A stretch of DNA of 64,000 nucleotides from Sporopachydermia quercuum (taxonomy: Eukaryota; Ascomycota; Sporopachydermiomycetes; Sporopachydermiales; Sporopachydermiaceae): positions 310,001 through 374,000 of the forward strand of contig BCGN01000008.1 in the NCBI GenBank assembly GCA_001599295.1, in the 5' to 3' direction. Below, in pieces: positions 9,233-20,673 of this stretch. The stretch's first letter is position 1, and each line of letters begins with the position of its first letter. The notes under the pieces were generated by a model. The model worked only from the letters and a program-made list of their open reading frames with translations, was not told the origin of the DNA and searched no databases. The position numbers and the translations under genes were made by a program.

Positions 9233-11657
9233 GTTGATCTCTTGCAATAAGTTGCTATATCACATAATAAAAAGCAATGTAATTCTGGTCGAATAGTAAC
9301 GATGTCTCAATGAAACTGCTGATAGTATATCCGCGAGAACTCATCAACCTCCGAAGTTCTAACTCTTGGACGGGTGCTCTTAGTCACAATCAAACAACCA
9401 CTGAATTTCAAATATCCTCTCGATGACCCCTCACTGATTGCTTCTGGCACAAGAAGAATGTACCCTTCTTATAATTAATCGAGCAGTATTATTAAGAGCT
9501 CAATAATTATTGATAATGATAGATAAATGATTTCGAGAGTCAATGACAAGATGGTAGGGTGCTCCAGGAAAACTCAACCTTTGCCGTTTAAGTTNGAAAA
9601 GTAGGTTAAAGTTTGTATGACTTTAGCATTTGAGTTATACCTTATTTTTATGTTGTAGCTTATCAGTAGTTTCGACCTGAAGATCCCATTAATTGGTAGA
9701 GCGGCACCTTAGAGTCAATACAACACTAACCAGGTAGCAAGATAGATGGAATAAAATTTACCGATTCTATTTTTTTTTTGAATAAATAAATTTTGGTCCC
9801 TTAATCTTATTCCAGGTACAGATGGAAACATTCAGACAATGTAACTTTTAGCTTTAACAATGTTCCATCACTTTAAACTTATTATCCATATTAGGCAAGA
9901 TTTTGACTCTCCGCTTAGTTAATTCGGTATCTAATACCTTATCTTCAACTGTATTTCGCCTCAAGGCATAAATTCTCTTAAAACTGACAACCGATCCGAT
10001 CAAATCCTGTATTTCTGCCAACTTTAGTCTTACGTTGCTTTGAACTGCGAGTCTGTTAAGGGTCTTCAGAATTGACGAAGTGTAAATTAGTATGATATAA
10101 ACTTGTCAGTTCGGTGATGCTTTTATATGCTGTTTTGAGTTGATATGGTGCATAGTCATTTGTTCATTAGACTAAAAGTAACCTATAGATTGTCGTAGAC
10201 TTTATTTGTAAGCTGTTCTAATGTACTATTTAATCGTCGATTCAATATACCGAATGAGCTTTGTATTACAAAAAAGACGACCTCGATGCCGGCAAATCTG
10301 GATGATGAGAAGGAAATTCAAAGACCATGGTCTTCTCCCTTCGTCAACTTATGCCTAACAGAAGATTTCAAACCTATAAAATAGTCCGTATAGTAAATTG
10401 TCTACTCGTCCTTTCGAGTCTCCTCAGGCACATTTAATATCAATCAAAACAAAAAATAAAATATATCTCATCATTCAATAATGTGAAAATGAAAAAACAG
10501 GGATAAACAAGAATTCTCTCAATCAATATCTCTTGCATCCTTTGATTTCACCGAGCACACTGAACGCTTCCATCCATCCTTCATATTTCCCATTCTTATC
10601 CTCCTTTCACTTCTGATCCAACCCTATTGATTAGTAGCTTCATCACAAAAATCACCTTTATTTCTTCCTGTCTTCTTATTCATCACTCCTACTTGACCTT
10701 CATACCCGTCTGATATCTCAATCTCTTCGAGTCACATGACGCTGAGTAGCACGGTCTAATTCTAATTTGTATAACCGACGAATGCCATCGATAACCGAAA
10801 CTTAAACTCAAAATAAAAAACCCATCAGACATTNCTCCTACTACAACTCTCTTTGAAATTATTGTGTCATGACAGCCACATTTAACATTACGAGATAATC
10901 ACAGAATATTCGAATATGACAACTGCAAGCTCATCAATGGATATTTATGTAACAACGTATAAGGAACCATTTTTCATGTCAAGTAAGCACTACCATNGAC
11001 AATACCGTCAATTACTCTTGGAGGTACCTCATATAAACACGATAACCCTTAATGTGAAGGATGTGTAACTCTATTAATTAACGACGTATCATTAAAATAG
11101 CTTAATTTTACTTCTGAAAGTAAATCTCCATTATATTATTTACACTTTAAAAGGGAATTCGAATGATCAATAATGATAACTCAATCAGAGTGAGTCACCC
11201 AATAGCAAACAAGTCACCATTAGTTACTGAACGCTTGATCCCTAGTTTATATATAATCCGATTCAGCTACAATTGAGAAAACAATCCGTTCCTTATTCGT
11301 GGATTGTCATTGACCTTGACATTTTAATGAAACGGAAATTAAAAAAGTTATCGTTTGTAAACGGTNAGTGAAATCCATTCGTTGTATATAAGGGTGAGCT
11401 TTTGTCTTCATGAATTCTTTTTTACAGTCTTCTCCTTGTTTTATATTTTAATCTAAGAGAGAAATACTGTTTGTTTAGTATACTAAATAAGTACACAGGA
11501 TGTATGATTAGAAACTAGACGATAGCTATTGAGTATTAAATAATCTATTTGACTGAAATAGTTTCTATCGTGTTCGCTGATATAATACAAGTAGTTTACT
11601 CATTCTTGCAATGTCATATAGCAGACATATCTACCATCAAAGGAAATAATAACAACA
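9233..11657. other. 2.4-kb divergent intergenic region between the Zn2Cys6 factor and decarboxylase genes
   Basis: No coding region longer than about 60 codons is seen. It must contain both promoters. CTCATCAA occurs 108 nt upstream of the factor's ATG (9340-9347) and again at 10930-10937. A pyrimidine-rich stretch runs from about 10540 to 10740. The decarboxylase side has a TATA box. The length is unusual for this window, where most divergent spacers are 0.5-1.1 kb. Confidence 0.5.
11385..11391 (+). promoter_or_regulatory. TATA box of the decarboxylase gene
   Basis: TATATAA followed by GGG, 267 nt upstream of the ATG at 11658. Position and sequence fit a regulated yeast TATA promoter with a long leader. 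A motif match only. Confidence 0.35.
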
Positions 11658-13580
11658 ATGGTATCTGGTAATACAAAAATGAAAATAGCAGAGTATCTTA
11701 CTCTGAGAATCAAACAACTGGGTATAAATCATGTCTTCGGTGTACCTGGGGATTTCAACCTACCACTATTGGATTTCATTTCCCCAGAGCATGGTTTGAA
11801 CTGGGTTGGCAATTGTAATGAATTGAACGCATCTTATGCCGCAGATGGATATGCAAGAACCAAAGGTTTACCAGGTGTAATGGTCACTACTTTCAATGTT
11901 GGTGAGCTGTCTGCCTTAAATGGCATAGTCGGTGCCTACAATGAATATGTTCCAATTCTTCATATTGTAGGGGTACCCAACGAGTATCTTTCTCATTTCA
12001 CTTTACCTATTCATCATTCCATTGGAAGTTCAGACGGATTAGTTCAGAATGATATATCTCATAAAATTGCTGGTTTAGTATCAGTGGCTTCCGAATTATT
12101 AAAGTCAGATGATGGTTTTGATAATTGCAAGGCAATTGATTCTGTTATAACTTCTATTATGCAATTTTCACGACCTGGGTACATTTTCATCCCAACCAAT
12201 TTGATCTTGGCAGAAGTAACGGTGACCACAGATTTGAGTTCCTCATTGAAGTTGACATCTGATTTTGATAACGACAATAATACTATTAGTCTTGCCATGC
12301 ATGAAGATAAACCTGAAGGATGGAACGAAGCTCACAAGCATATCTTAGCGCTTGTTGATGATAGTGTTAAACCAGTTCTAATAGTTGATGCGTTAGCCTC
12401 TAGGTTTGACTCAAATAAACTGGTAAATATCTTTGCCGAGAAGCTGAAAATACCTATAGTATCCACAACATTAGGAAGAGGAATTNTAGATGAAGACCTA
12501 CCTTTATACAGAGGAATATATGCTGGCGCCCTATCGTCACCAAACGTGGTTCAACTTATAGGCCAAAGCGATCTAATTATACATTTGGGTCCAATGGTTA
12601 CCGATTTGAACACAGGGGCTTTCTCTTTCAAATATGCTAACAAAACTTGCTTATTTATTCACCCGGATCATGTTTCTATATCCTATAAATGCAACGGGAG
12701 TCAATCAGAGGTTGCTTACTATGAAACGCATTTCAGAGAAGTACTTTCAAGAACAGTTAATGGATTACAACCAAAGATCATTGCAAACAATTGGGACATA
12801 GAAGAAGCTCTATTGATTGAATCGCCAAAAGATCAACCCGATCACGAATTGGCAAAGGAAAATCCAGAGATTCTAACACAGATAACTAATTGCATCAGCA
12901 AGTATTTAGCACATGCAGTTAAAGAGGGTGATTCCTTTGAACGAATAATTTTTATTCAGGAATCTGGATCGATGCAATTTGCAACTCCTGACATCAAATT
13001 TCCTCCAAATACAAGCTTTATCAGTCAAGGCTATTACGCTTCTATTGGTTACTCTTTGCCAGCAGCTTTAGGTGCTTATTTGGCTGACGACAAAGCGCTA
13101 GTGTTCTTATTGATTGGTGATGGTTCAGCACAAATTTCTTTCCAGGAACTATCAAGAATCGTTCCCTTGGATTCTTCAAGAATGAAAATTGTCCTGGTCA
13201 ATAATAGTGGTTATACCATAGAGAGGGCGCTATGGATAAAAGGTTACCGTAGTTATTATAATGATATCCCCAACTGGGATTGGGTTAAACTAGTAAATGC
13301 ATTTGGCGGCGAAGCTTTGAAAGTGAACGCAGATGGTTTAGAAAAGGCACTTGCTACTCAAAATTTACTCTTCACTGAACTGGTTATTCCAATGGAACTT
13401 CAGTCGTGGAGAATTAATGCGTTAGTTTCAGAAATGAATAAAGTGAACAAAGCGTTGAAAAATCATTACGAAGTTGACAAACTGAACGAGAAACGCCTTG
13501 CTGCTGCTAATGACAACACTTTAGTCATTATGAAAAGAAGAAAATTTGAGACTACTTGGGAACGGCTGGTTCTATTGTAG
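11658..13580 (+). CDS. Thiamine-diphosphate 2-oxo acid decarboxylase, Aro10-like
   Basis: A 640-aa member of the pyruvate/phenylpyruvate decarboxylase family, decarboxylating 2-oxo acids to aldehydes with ThDP and Mg2+. Catalytic residues known from yeast pyruvate decarboxylase are present: Asp32 (GVPGDFN), Glu55 (NCNELNA), His119-His120, and Glu522 (GYTIE). The ThDP motif is GDGS (487-490) with Asn515-Asn516 downstream. The length and the segments SGSMQF, FISQGYY and TIERALW fit Aro10 better than Pdc1, suggesting the Ehrlich pathway for aromatic or branched amino-acid catabolism. The Gly usual in TT(F/Y)GVGEL is Asn80. Alternatives are a pyruvate decarboxylase isozyme or a Thi3-like regulator, though the complete catalytic set argues against a pure regulator. 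One residue is ambiguous (base 12486). No intron. Confidence 0.85.
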   Translation: MVSGNTKMKIAEYLTLRIKQLGINHVFGVPGDFNLPLLDFISPEHGLNWVGNCNELNASYAADGYARTKGLPGVMVTTFNVGELSALNGIVGAYNEYVPILHIVGVPNEYLSHFTLPIHHSIGSSDGLVQNDISHKIAGLVSVASELLKSDDGFDNCKAIDSVITSIMQFSRPGYIFIPTNLILAEVTVTTDLSSSLKLTSDFDNDNNTISLAMHEDKPEGWNEAHKHILALVDDSVKPVLIVDALASRFDSNKLVNIFAEKLKIPIVSTTLGRGIXDEDLPLYRGIYAGALSSPNVVQLIGQSDLIIHLGPMVTDLNTGAFSFKYANKTCLFIHPDHVSISYKCNGSQSEVAYYETHFREVLSRTVNGLQPKIIANNWDIEEALLIESPKDQPDHELAKENPEILTQITNCISKYLAHAVKEGDSFERIIFIQESGSMQFATPDIKFPPNTSFISQGYYASIGYSLPAALGAYLADDKALVFLLIGDGSAQISFQELSRIVPLDSSRMKIVLVNNSGYTIERALWIKGYRSYYNDIPNWDWVKLVNAFGGEALKVNADGLEKALATQNLLFTELVIPMELQSWRINALVSEMNKVNKALKNHYEVDKLNEKRLAAANDNTLVIMKRRKFETTWERLVLL

Positions 13581-15108
13581 AGCTGTATTTTTCCAGGAAG
13601 ACACCACAGGTAGATGTAGAAGACATAATGACTTAATACTGTGTATTTCTTTTTTACTTTGAGTCCTCTTCTAGCTCTCTTGTTGAGGATCTATAACTAT
13701 TTCATAATGCCCACAGTGTAGTTAGCTCTTTTTCTTAAACCGAAATTATTATGAACATAATGAATTTCTATTCTAAGTTCGATTATAATGGCAATGATTC
13801 AACTATCGCCGTTTCATTAAAGTGCGTGTTCATGTGTGTGGCAGGTATCATTGTCATGGACATAGATGAAATAAAGTTATCCTGTCACGATGACAGAGTC
13901 TTAGCTCTTACGCTTGATTCTACCATTGATTAATTCAACGATTCTGACACTTCAAACAAGAACAACCTCAAATGTTTGGTATTGTTATTAAATTAAACAG
14001 AATGAAACCATTGAACGGTAATTGGATACAAGTATTCAGCTTTATTTGAGGTCCTGAAGAGATTTTATTTCCTACACATTTCTCTTATCTCTGCTTCTCT
14101 GATAGTTACAATNCACTTATCAGTTGTCACAGCTCTTGGTGCGTTCCCATGACAAATTTCAATTTGCTTGTTCTCTCTACGTCATCCAAAAACCACACTC
14201 AACACTTTCAGGCATCTGAAGATCAACTTTCCTCCTCCAAACCTTTTTAAAAGTTATATGCTAACCAACAGTCATCTACCTATAAAAGATGCTGAAGAAA
14301 AAAATTCAAATAAATGCCTTCTAGATTAGCTACAAAGTTCTCCCCTACTCCACATTTTCAACCACTTCTTACTGCACATTGTCATAACCATAATCAACTT
14401 GTATATATATTTCTTGCTGCAGCCTTTACCTTTCTGGACATTAAAGTTCCCACACTTTTCAACTCTAACTCTATTCGAGCATCCATCGCCAATACCCTAT
14501 TTATTATATAGTTTCTGCACACAATAATTACATACACTTGTAGTGACAAAGGCTGAAGGTTCGGCCCAAAAATTTAAATTACACTTCACGAATAGTAGGA
14601 ATAAAGAAATAACAGCAGCTGCTTTTTTATATTCATTTGACATATTAAACTAGTTTATCGGATAGATCATTCATCTATTTGATGGGAGTTGGCTATAGAT
14701 TTTTTCATTCAGAATTGTGCTTTGTATTATATTATTGCTCTTTTACAATAAGGTCCTATCACCATTTTATGCACTTAGACAAGGACAACAAGGGTAAATG
14801 GCTATAGATAAGAACATTGATTTATAAAAGAAGAGAGTCTGGAATTAATTGAGCAACTAGAATCCGTTTATGAAGAGCGGTGATAAAGGATTTCTTGATA
14901 GTTCGATAGTCAATTGATAGAGATAGAGTAAAGGATTATTGGTTTTGTGGGTTTGCTCCGAAGGAAGGTCAATATCAATTCAATTACTTGTTTGAACATA
15001 GAGAATAACGTGCAACGATTATCTTTGCCGCTAATTAACCTTCCGGTGCATTTACAATAGATACCAAAATATTTACAACGATTACGTTCTGTTCAAATTA
15101 TATTAATT
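13581..15108. other. Intergenic region upstream of GDB1
   Basis: 1.5 kb without a supportable gene; two frames of 60-65 codons (13751-13933 and 14314-14511) have no recognisable features and sit in low-complexity AT-rich DNA. It holds the decarboxylase 3' end and the GDB1 promoter. Confidence 0.5.
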
Positions 15109-18100
15109 ATGGCCGAACCAGACGTTTTATTGCTCAAGCTAAACACCAACGGTGAACCAGTCATCGACAGCGGGATAATTACATTACCAACACCCCCAAC
15201 AAGTGGATACTATATATTGAGATTATTGATTTCTTCAGCATCAAACGTTTCCAACAACGGCATTATTTGGACTAACGTTCCACCTATCACAAGGAAGTTC
15301 CTCAGAGAGAAATTCTATAGAAAACCGGTTGAATTCAATTTGCAAAATGACTCTTATATAGACATCCAAATTCATGTTGCAGGTGCTTTTTGCTATTATG
15401 CTTCTTATTGGCTAGACGGAGCGATCAAAACAACCAGAAAGTTCTATTTCGTTGTTTCTCCGGATTTAACCATCAACAACACGTCAATACCTCTTAACTC
15501 TCTCTCAATTGAATCTATCGTATCAAAATGGATGGGACCATTGACCAATTGGGAAGATATCTTCAAGTACATTGCTTATAAGAATTACAACATGGTTCAT
15601 TTCACTCCTCTACAAGAAAGGGGTGAATCAAATTCTCCTTATTCGATATTCGACCAATTGAAATTCGACCCTAACATTTTTGAATCGGCTGAGCAGGTAG
15701 AATCATTGGTTAAGAGCTTAGAAGCTAACCATGGCATACTATCATTAACGGATGTGGTGTTAAACCACACAGCCAATAACTCTGAATGGTTGAAAGAGCA
15801 TCCTGAAGCTGGTTATTCCAAATACACAGCTCCACATTTAACCCCTGCTGTAGAATTAGATGACGGATTACTTGCTTTTTCATCCACAATGAAACGCTTA
15901 GGTTATCCTACATTTCTCAATAATACCAACGACTTATTGAGAGTTATGGAAGGTATCAAAATCCATGTTTTGGGAGCTATCAGATTGTGGGAATTCTATG
16001 TAGTGAATGTCACTGGCTGTATTTCGGACCTAGAGAGAACATGGAATAACTGTGAAATCATGAGCAAAATTACTCCTATTGATGTTCCAGAGAGTGTAAG
16101 ATCATCATTACCTGCGATGGCTCAGTTTGTTATTGACAACGCTGCTGTTGATGAGTTTTCTATAAGCTCAAGATATGGGAAACGTATCAACTGCGAGCTC
16201 TTTGCCGCTATACTGCTGTCTATTCTACCAGAACGACTCACTAAGAATGATTCTGATGAGGTAAAAACATTCAACGACTCAATCAAACATGAAGCTACAA
16301 GAATCCTAGACGAAATCAATCTTCCTTTTTATAAAGAATACGACGACGATGTTGCAGAAATTTTAGAGCAGCTATACAATAGAATCAAATATACAAGAAT
16401 TGATGCTCATGGTCCTCAATTAGGAGAAGTTACTGATAATGTACCATTGATCGAGCCTTATTTTTCCAGAATCCCTACAGAAACAGGTATTGTCGAATTA
16501 GCAAACAACGGTTGGATCTGGAACGGTAATCCTTTGGTTGATTTTGCTTCTAAAAACTCAAAGGCTTATCTTCGGAGAGAAGTTATTAGCTGGGGAGACT
16601 GTGTTAAATTGAGATACGGATCTAAACCGGAGGATTCACCTTACTTATGGTCAAGGATGTCAGAATACGTTAGATTATGTGCAAAAATCTTCCACGGGTT
16701 CCGTATTGATAACTGCCATTCTACACCTATTCATGTTGGAGAGTATTTACTAGATGAAGCTAGACGAGTGAGACCTAACCTATACGTTGTTGCCGAGCTG
16801 TTCACAGGTTCCGAAGAAATGGATCAACTGTTTGTTGAACGATTGGGCATTTCTTCCTTGATTCGAGAAGCTATGCAGGCCTGGTCAGTTGAAGAGCTCT
16901 CACGATTGGTACACCGTCATGGTGGTAGACCTATTGGATCATTGAAATGGCTTCCGTTAGATGATTTGGCATACCCTGATGGATCTCCGACTTCAGCAAT
17001 TTCAAGATTCTCCGTATCAGAAATCAATATACCTAGGCTCGTTGGTGGTACCCCTGTTCATGCTTTATTCATGGATTGCACTCATGATAACGAAACGCCT
17101 AACCAGAAGAGAACTGTTGAAGATACTCTACCAAATGCTGCGTTAGTTGCTATGTGCTCTTGTGCTGTTGGATCTGTCTTTGGTTACGATGAATGCTATC
17201 CGCATTTACTTGATGTTGTAAAGGAGAAACGCGAATACAAATACAGCGATGAGTCAGGCTATAATGGGATTGCTGAAATTAAACGCCAATTATACGCTAT
17301 TAGAGAAGCTATTGCTCAACGTGATGGTGATTACGATGATGAGTTTGAAGGCGAAATGCACGTTCATCATGAAGGACAGTACATCACTCTTCAAAGAGTG
17401 AACGAAAACACTGGAAAAGGATTCTTCCTTATTGCCAGAACCAAATTCTCGGAGGAAGGCTATCAACGACTTTCTTCTATTTACCTTAACGGTACCAAAA
17501 CTAAGCATGAGTTTTCCTATGCTTTATTAAGAACCGGTGACAATCCTCCAGAGGGTAAACACTATATCAATGGGATACCCGTTAAAGTTGAGAAATTAGA
17601 AGACGTTTCCATTTATTTTGATCCTTCTAAGAATGAAACAGTGCTGACTTTACCAGATAATTTCCCACAAGGATCGATTGCTGTTCTGAGCACCGAAACA
17701 TTAAATGTTGATGACGATTTAGAGAAATATGTTCGTACTGGAGCTGTGGAAGCTGCTGCAAAGCTTACCATGGTTGATATCAACAGTCTTATGTTCAAAT
17801 GCGAATCAGAAGAAAGAGATGCAAGTGCAGGAACTGACGGTACCTACAATATTCCGAATTATGGTAGTTTGGTATATGCTGGTTTTCAAGGTTGGGTTTC
17901 TGTTCTAAGAGACGTCATTAAGTACAATCAACTAGGACATCCTATTTGTGAGCATCTTCGACAAGGACAGTGGGCACTTGACTATATTGTCAACAGATTA
18001 TACAAGTATGACACAGAAGGAATTGATGATATGATTAAATGGATCTCCAGCAGATTTACAGCTATTAGAAAAGTACCATTCTTCTTGCTTCCCAAATATT

Positions 18101-19680
18101 TTTCTCTTGTTGTTGGTGTTGCTTATGAAAGTATTCGTCATAAAGCTTTAAACCTACTAAATCCTGAAATTAGATCTTCTAATATGTTTATCCAATCGTT
18201 AGCTATAACAAGCTATCAAATGATTGGTTCAATGCGTAGCACATCGTTAAGACCCTTCAGCCAAACAATTAGTATGGCAGCTGGTTTACCTCATTTCTCC
18301 TATGATTATATGAGATGTTGGGGCAGAGATGTCTTTATTGCTTTCCGAGGTTTATTACTTATTCCTGGCAAATTTGATCAAGCAAAGGAACATATTCTTG
18401 GTTTTGCAGCTACATTGAAACATGGATTAATTCCTAATCTACTAGATGCTGGTAGAAATCCACGATTTAATGCTAGGGATGCAGCTTGGTTCTTTTTACA
18501 GGCTATACAAGAATACTGCAACATTGTTCCTAACGGTACTGATATTTTAGATGAAGAAGTCAAGAGAAGATTCCCATTGGATGATACGTGGATTCCTTAC
18601 GATTCTGAAGAAGCTTTTTCTTATTCTTCCACTATCAGGGATATTGTATTTGAGATCTTATCTAGACACGCTGCTGGCATTTCATATAGAGAAGCTAATG
18701 CTGGATACCAGTTAGATTCGCAAATGAAAGATGAAGGTTTCAATGTTTCTATTCATATTGATTGGGAGAATGGGCTTGCATTTGGTGGATCTCAGTTAAA
18801 TTGCGGTACTTGGATGGATAAGATGGGTGAAAGTGATAGAGCTGGTAGTAGAGGTATACCAGGAACACCTAGAGACGGTGGAGCTATTGAAATCAATGGC
18901 TTATTGAAATCAGCCTTAAGATGGGTCAATCAATTAAGAAAACAGGAGTTGTTCTCCTATGATCATGTTATTAACCAACATGGTGACGTTGTTACTCTTG
19001 AACATTGGGAACAACTGATCCAAGAGAACTTTGAGCGTTGCTATTTTGTTCCTATTGATCCTGAGGAAGATGATAAGTATGATGTTGATCCTCCCATTAT
19101 AAACAGAAGAGGCATATACAAAGATTTGTACAAGTCAGGCAAACCATATGAAGATTATCAATTGAGACCGAATTTTGCTATCGCCTTAACTGTGGCTCCT
19201 GAACTCTTTGATGTCGATCATGCTATTAGTGCAATTGTTATTGCTGATCAAAACATCAGAGGTCCAGTTGGTATGAGAACTTTAGACCCGTCAGACTTGA
19301 ACTACAGACCTTACTACAACAATTCAGAAGATAGCGATGATTTTGCTACTTCTAAAGGACGTAACTATCATCAAGGTCCTGAGTGGGTTTGGTGTACAGG
19401 TTTTTTCTTGAGAGCATTCCTCAAGTTCCATGGATTAAAAGAACAGAACTTGACACCTCGTGACACTCCAAACGAATATTCAAGTGATTTATTGCATGCT
19501 GTTTCAAGGCGCTTAGAAGGTCATCGAGAATGGATGCGTTCAAGCGTTTGGTCTGGTTTAACTGAACTCACCAATAAAGACGGTGAACTGTGCAATGATT
19601 CATGCCCAACTCAAGCTTGGAGTGGTGGCTGTTTATTAGATTTGTTCTATGACGCAACATTGAGCAAACCATCAAGTTGA
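15109..19680 (+). CDS. GDB1: Glycogen debranching enzyme
   Basis: Complete 1523-aa bifunctional enzyme, nearly the usual length for yeast Gdb1. It removes glycogen branches after phosphorylase action: the N-terminal half is a 4-alpha-glucanotransferase (GH13-like) and the C-terminal half an amylo-1,6-glucosidase (GH133-like). In the transferase half, Asp534 (GFRIDNC) is the expected nucleophile, Glu563 (VVAELF) the acid/base, and Asp660 (CTHDNETP) the third carboxylate. In the glucosidase half MRCWGRDVF and CGTWMDKMGE (Asp1237) match the family's catalytic region. Cytosolic. A single uninterrupted exon, convergent with USB1, with only 132 nt between the stop codons. Identification is very secure. 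Confidence 0.98.
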   Translation: MAEPDVLLLKLNTNGEPVIDSGIITLPTPPTSGYYILRLLISSASNVSNNGIIWTNVPPITRKFLREKFYRKPVEFNLQNDSYIDIQIHVAGAFCYYASYWLDGAIKTTRKFYFVVSPDLTINNTSIPLNSLSIESIVSKWMGPLTNWEDIFKYIAYKNYNMVHFTPLQERGESNSPYSIFDQLKFDPNIFESAEQVESLVKSLEANHGILSLTDVVLNHTANNSEWLKEHPEAGYSKYTAPHLTPAVELDDGLLAFSSTMKRLGYPTFLNNTNDLLRVMEGIKIHVLGAIRLWEFYVVNVTGCISDLERTWNNCEIMSKITPIDVPESVRSSLPAMAQFVIDNAAVDEFSISSRYGKRINCELFAAILLSILPERLTKNDSDEVKTFNDSIKHEATRILDEINLPFYKEYDDDVAEILEQLYNRIKYTRIDAHGPQLGEVTDNVPLIEPYFSRIPTETGIVELANNGWIWNGNPLVDFASKNSKAYLRREVISWGDCVKLRYGSKPEDSPYLWSRMSEYVRLCAKIFHGFRIDNCHSTPIHVGEYLLDEARRVRPNLYVVAELFTGSEEMDQLFVERLGISSLIREAMQAWSVEELSRLVHRHGGRPIGSLKWLPLDDLAYPDGSPTSAISRFSVSEINIPRLVGGTPVHALFMDCTHDNETPNQKRTVEDTLPNAALVAMCSCAVGSVFGYDECYPHLLDVVKEKREYKYSDESGYNGIAEIKRQLYAIREAIAQRDGDYDDEFEGEMHVHHEGQYITLQRVNENTGKGFFLIARTKFSEEGYQRLSSIYLNGTKTKHEFSYALLRTGDNPPEGKHYINGIPVKVEKLEDVSIYFDPSKNETVLTLPDNFPQGSIAVLSTETLNVDDDLEKYVRTGAVEAAAKLTMVDINSLMFKCESEERDASAGTDGTYNIPNYGSLVYAGFQGWVSVLRDVIKYNQLGHPICEHLRQGQWALDYIVNRLYKYDTEGIDDMIKWISSRFTAIRKVPFFLLPKYFSLVVGVAYESIRHKALNLLNPEIRSSNMFIQSLAITSYQMIGSMRSTSLRPFSQTISMAAGLPHFSYDYMRCWGRDVFIAFRGLLLIPGKFDQAKEHILGFAATLKHGLIPNLLDAGRNPRFNARDAAWFFLQAIQEYCNIVPNGTDILDEEVKRRFPLDDTWIPYDSEEAFSYSSTIRDIVFEILSRHAAGISYREANAGYQLDSQMKDEGFNVSIHIDWENGLAFGGSQLNCGTWMDKMGESDRAGSRGIPGTPRDGGAIEINGLLKSALRWVNQLRKQELFSYDHVINQHGDVVTLEHWEQLIQENFERCYFVPIDPEEDDKYDVDPPIINRRGIYKDLYKSGKPYEDYQLRPNFAIALTVAPELFDVDHAISAIVIADQNIRGPVGMRTLDPSDLNYRPYYNNSEDSDDFATSKGRNYHQGPEWVWCTGFFLRAFLKFHGLKEQNLTPRDTPNEYSSDLLHAVSRRLEGHREWMRSSVWSGLTELTNKDGELCNDSCPTQAWSGGCLLDLFYDATLSKPSS

Positions 19681-19812
19681 AGCTAACAGGAATTACTGAG
19701 AACATGTTATCAATGTATGTAAGAAATGAGGCGGGGGATAAGAGAGAAAATAAAATAGTACTCAATATATACAAATAAAACAATGAATTTTATTACAACA
19801 AAAAGGGTTCAT

Positions 19813-20673
19813 TTACGTTGTAAAAATACCCTGCCGTGCTTTATAAACATCTATTCCTGATTTCAGTCGGATTAGATCAGTGTGAAATGTTTCTAGGCTC
19901 CACATGTGCAGTTTTGAGTTAATGGTGTTTATGGAAGTTTCTGGTAATGAGCCAGAGCTGAACCATCCTATTGATATATGTGGTTTATAGTGTTTTAATA
20001 CAGGATAATCATATTTCATGCAAAGGGTATTGAATGATGCTAAGAGGCTATTGATGGTTTCATTTTCTTTTAATTCTATAACAATGAATGACCGTGTAGA
20101 TGCTTTATTGCTCATCACCGATATGCTATTTTCTAATTGAAACTTCACACTAGTACCGCTCTCTTTAGCTATGGCTATGAATTGTTCTATGAACAGCTTT
20201 CTCACTTTTGAATCAATCATCAATGTCTCAGATAGGCTGACATGCAATGGGATTTGAACTGACAATTGTGAGAAAACTAATGATCTTATAGACACTGTCG
20301 TAAGACTATTGAGCTGCATGATAACTTTGAACATCTCATTTGCTATTCTCTCTTCTGGAATCCACTCTATATANATATGACTTGGATAAAATCCATCTTT
20401 ATGCTCAATGTTTCTCACTCGGCCTCCATGTAGCTTTGGATCATCAATAGTTTTCGGTACTGTTTTGAATAAGTCATGAAACTGGTGAGGCAAAGATGGT
20501 AATGTTGATGCCTTTGGAAGTTTTTGTTTCTTTGGCCCACCGTTAGCTGGTTTCCCTACCAGCTGTTTTTCTTGTTCCAAACACTCTTTTGAACATTTAT
20601 TTTCACCACTTTTGTCACTATCATCGCTTCCATCGCTTCCATCGCTTCCATCATATTCAACTAGACGTTTCAT
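19813..20673 (-). CDS. USB1: U6 snRNA 3' phosphodiesterase/exonuclease Usb1
   Basis: A 286-aa member of the 2H phosphoesterase superfamily. Usb1 trims the 3' oligo(U) tail of U6 snRNA in the nucleus and so protects it from decay. The two H-x-S/T catalytic tetrads are His144/Ser146 (LHVSLS) and His232/Ser234 (PHISIGW), about 90 residues apart as in the family. The N-terminus carries a short GSD repeat (residues 9-17, from a GCTTCCATC nine-mer repeat on the plus strand), then a basic stretch and a proline-rich segment. One ambiguous base gives an unknown residue at 100. ATG at 20673. Convergent with GDB1 and divergent from MLC2. Confidence 0.93.
   Translation of the reverse strand: MKRLVEYDGSDGSDGSDDSDKSGENKCSKECLEQEKQLVGKPANGGPKKQKLPKASTLPSLPHQFHDLFKTVPKTIDDPKLHGGRVRNIEHKDGFYPSHXYIEWIPEERIANEMFKVIMQLNSLTTVSIRSLVFSQLSVQIPLHVSLSETLMIDSKVRKLFIEQFIAIAKESGTSVKFQLENSISVMSNKASTRSFIVIELKENETINSLLASFNTLCMKYDYPVLKHYKPHISIGWFSSGSLPETSINTINSKLHMWSLETFHTDLIRLKSGIDVYKARQGIFTT

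Noticed and set aside
10411-10435. TTTCGAGTCTCC as a possible tRNA B box
   Set aside because: It does not match GGTTCGANTCC and no acceptor stem or anticodon arm could be built around it.
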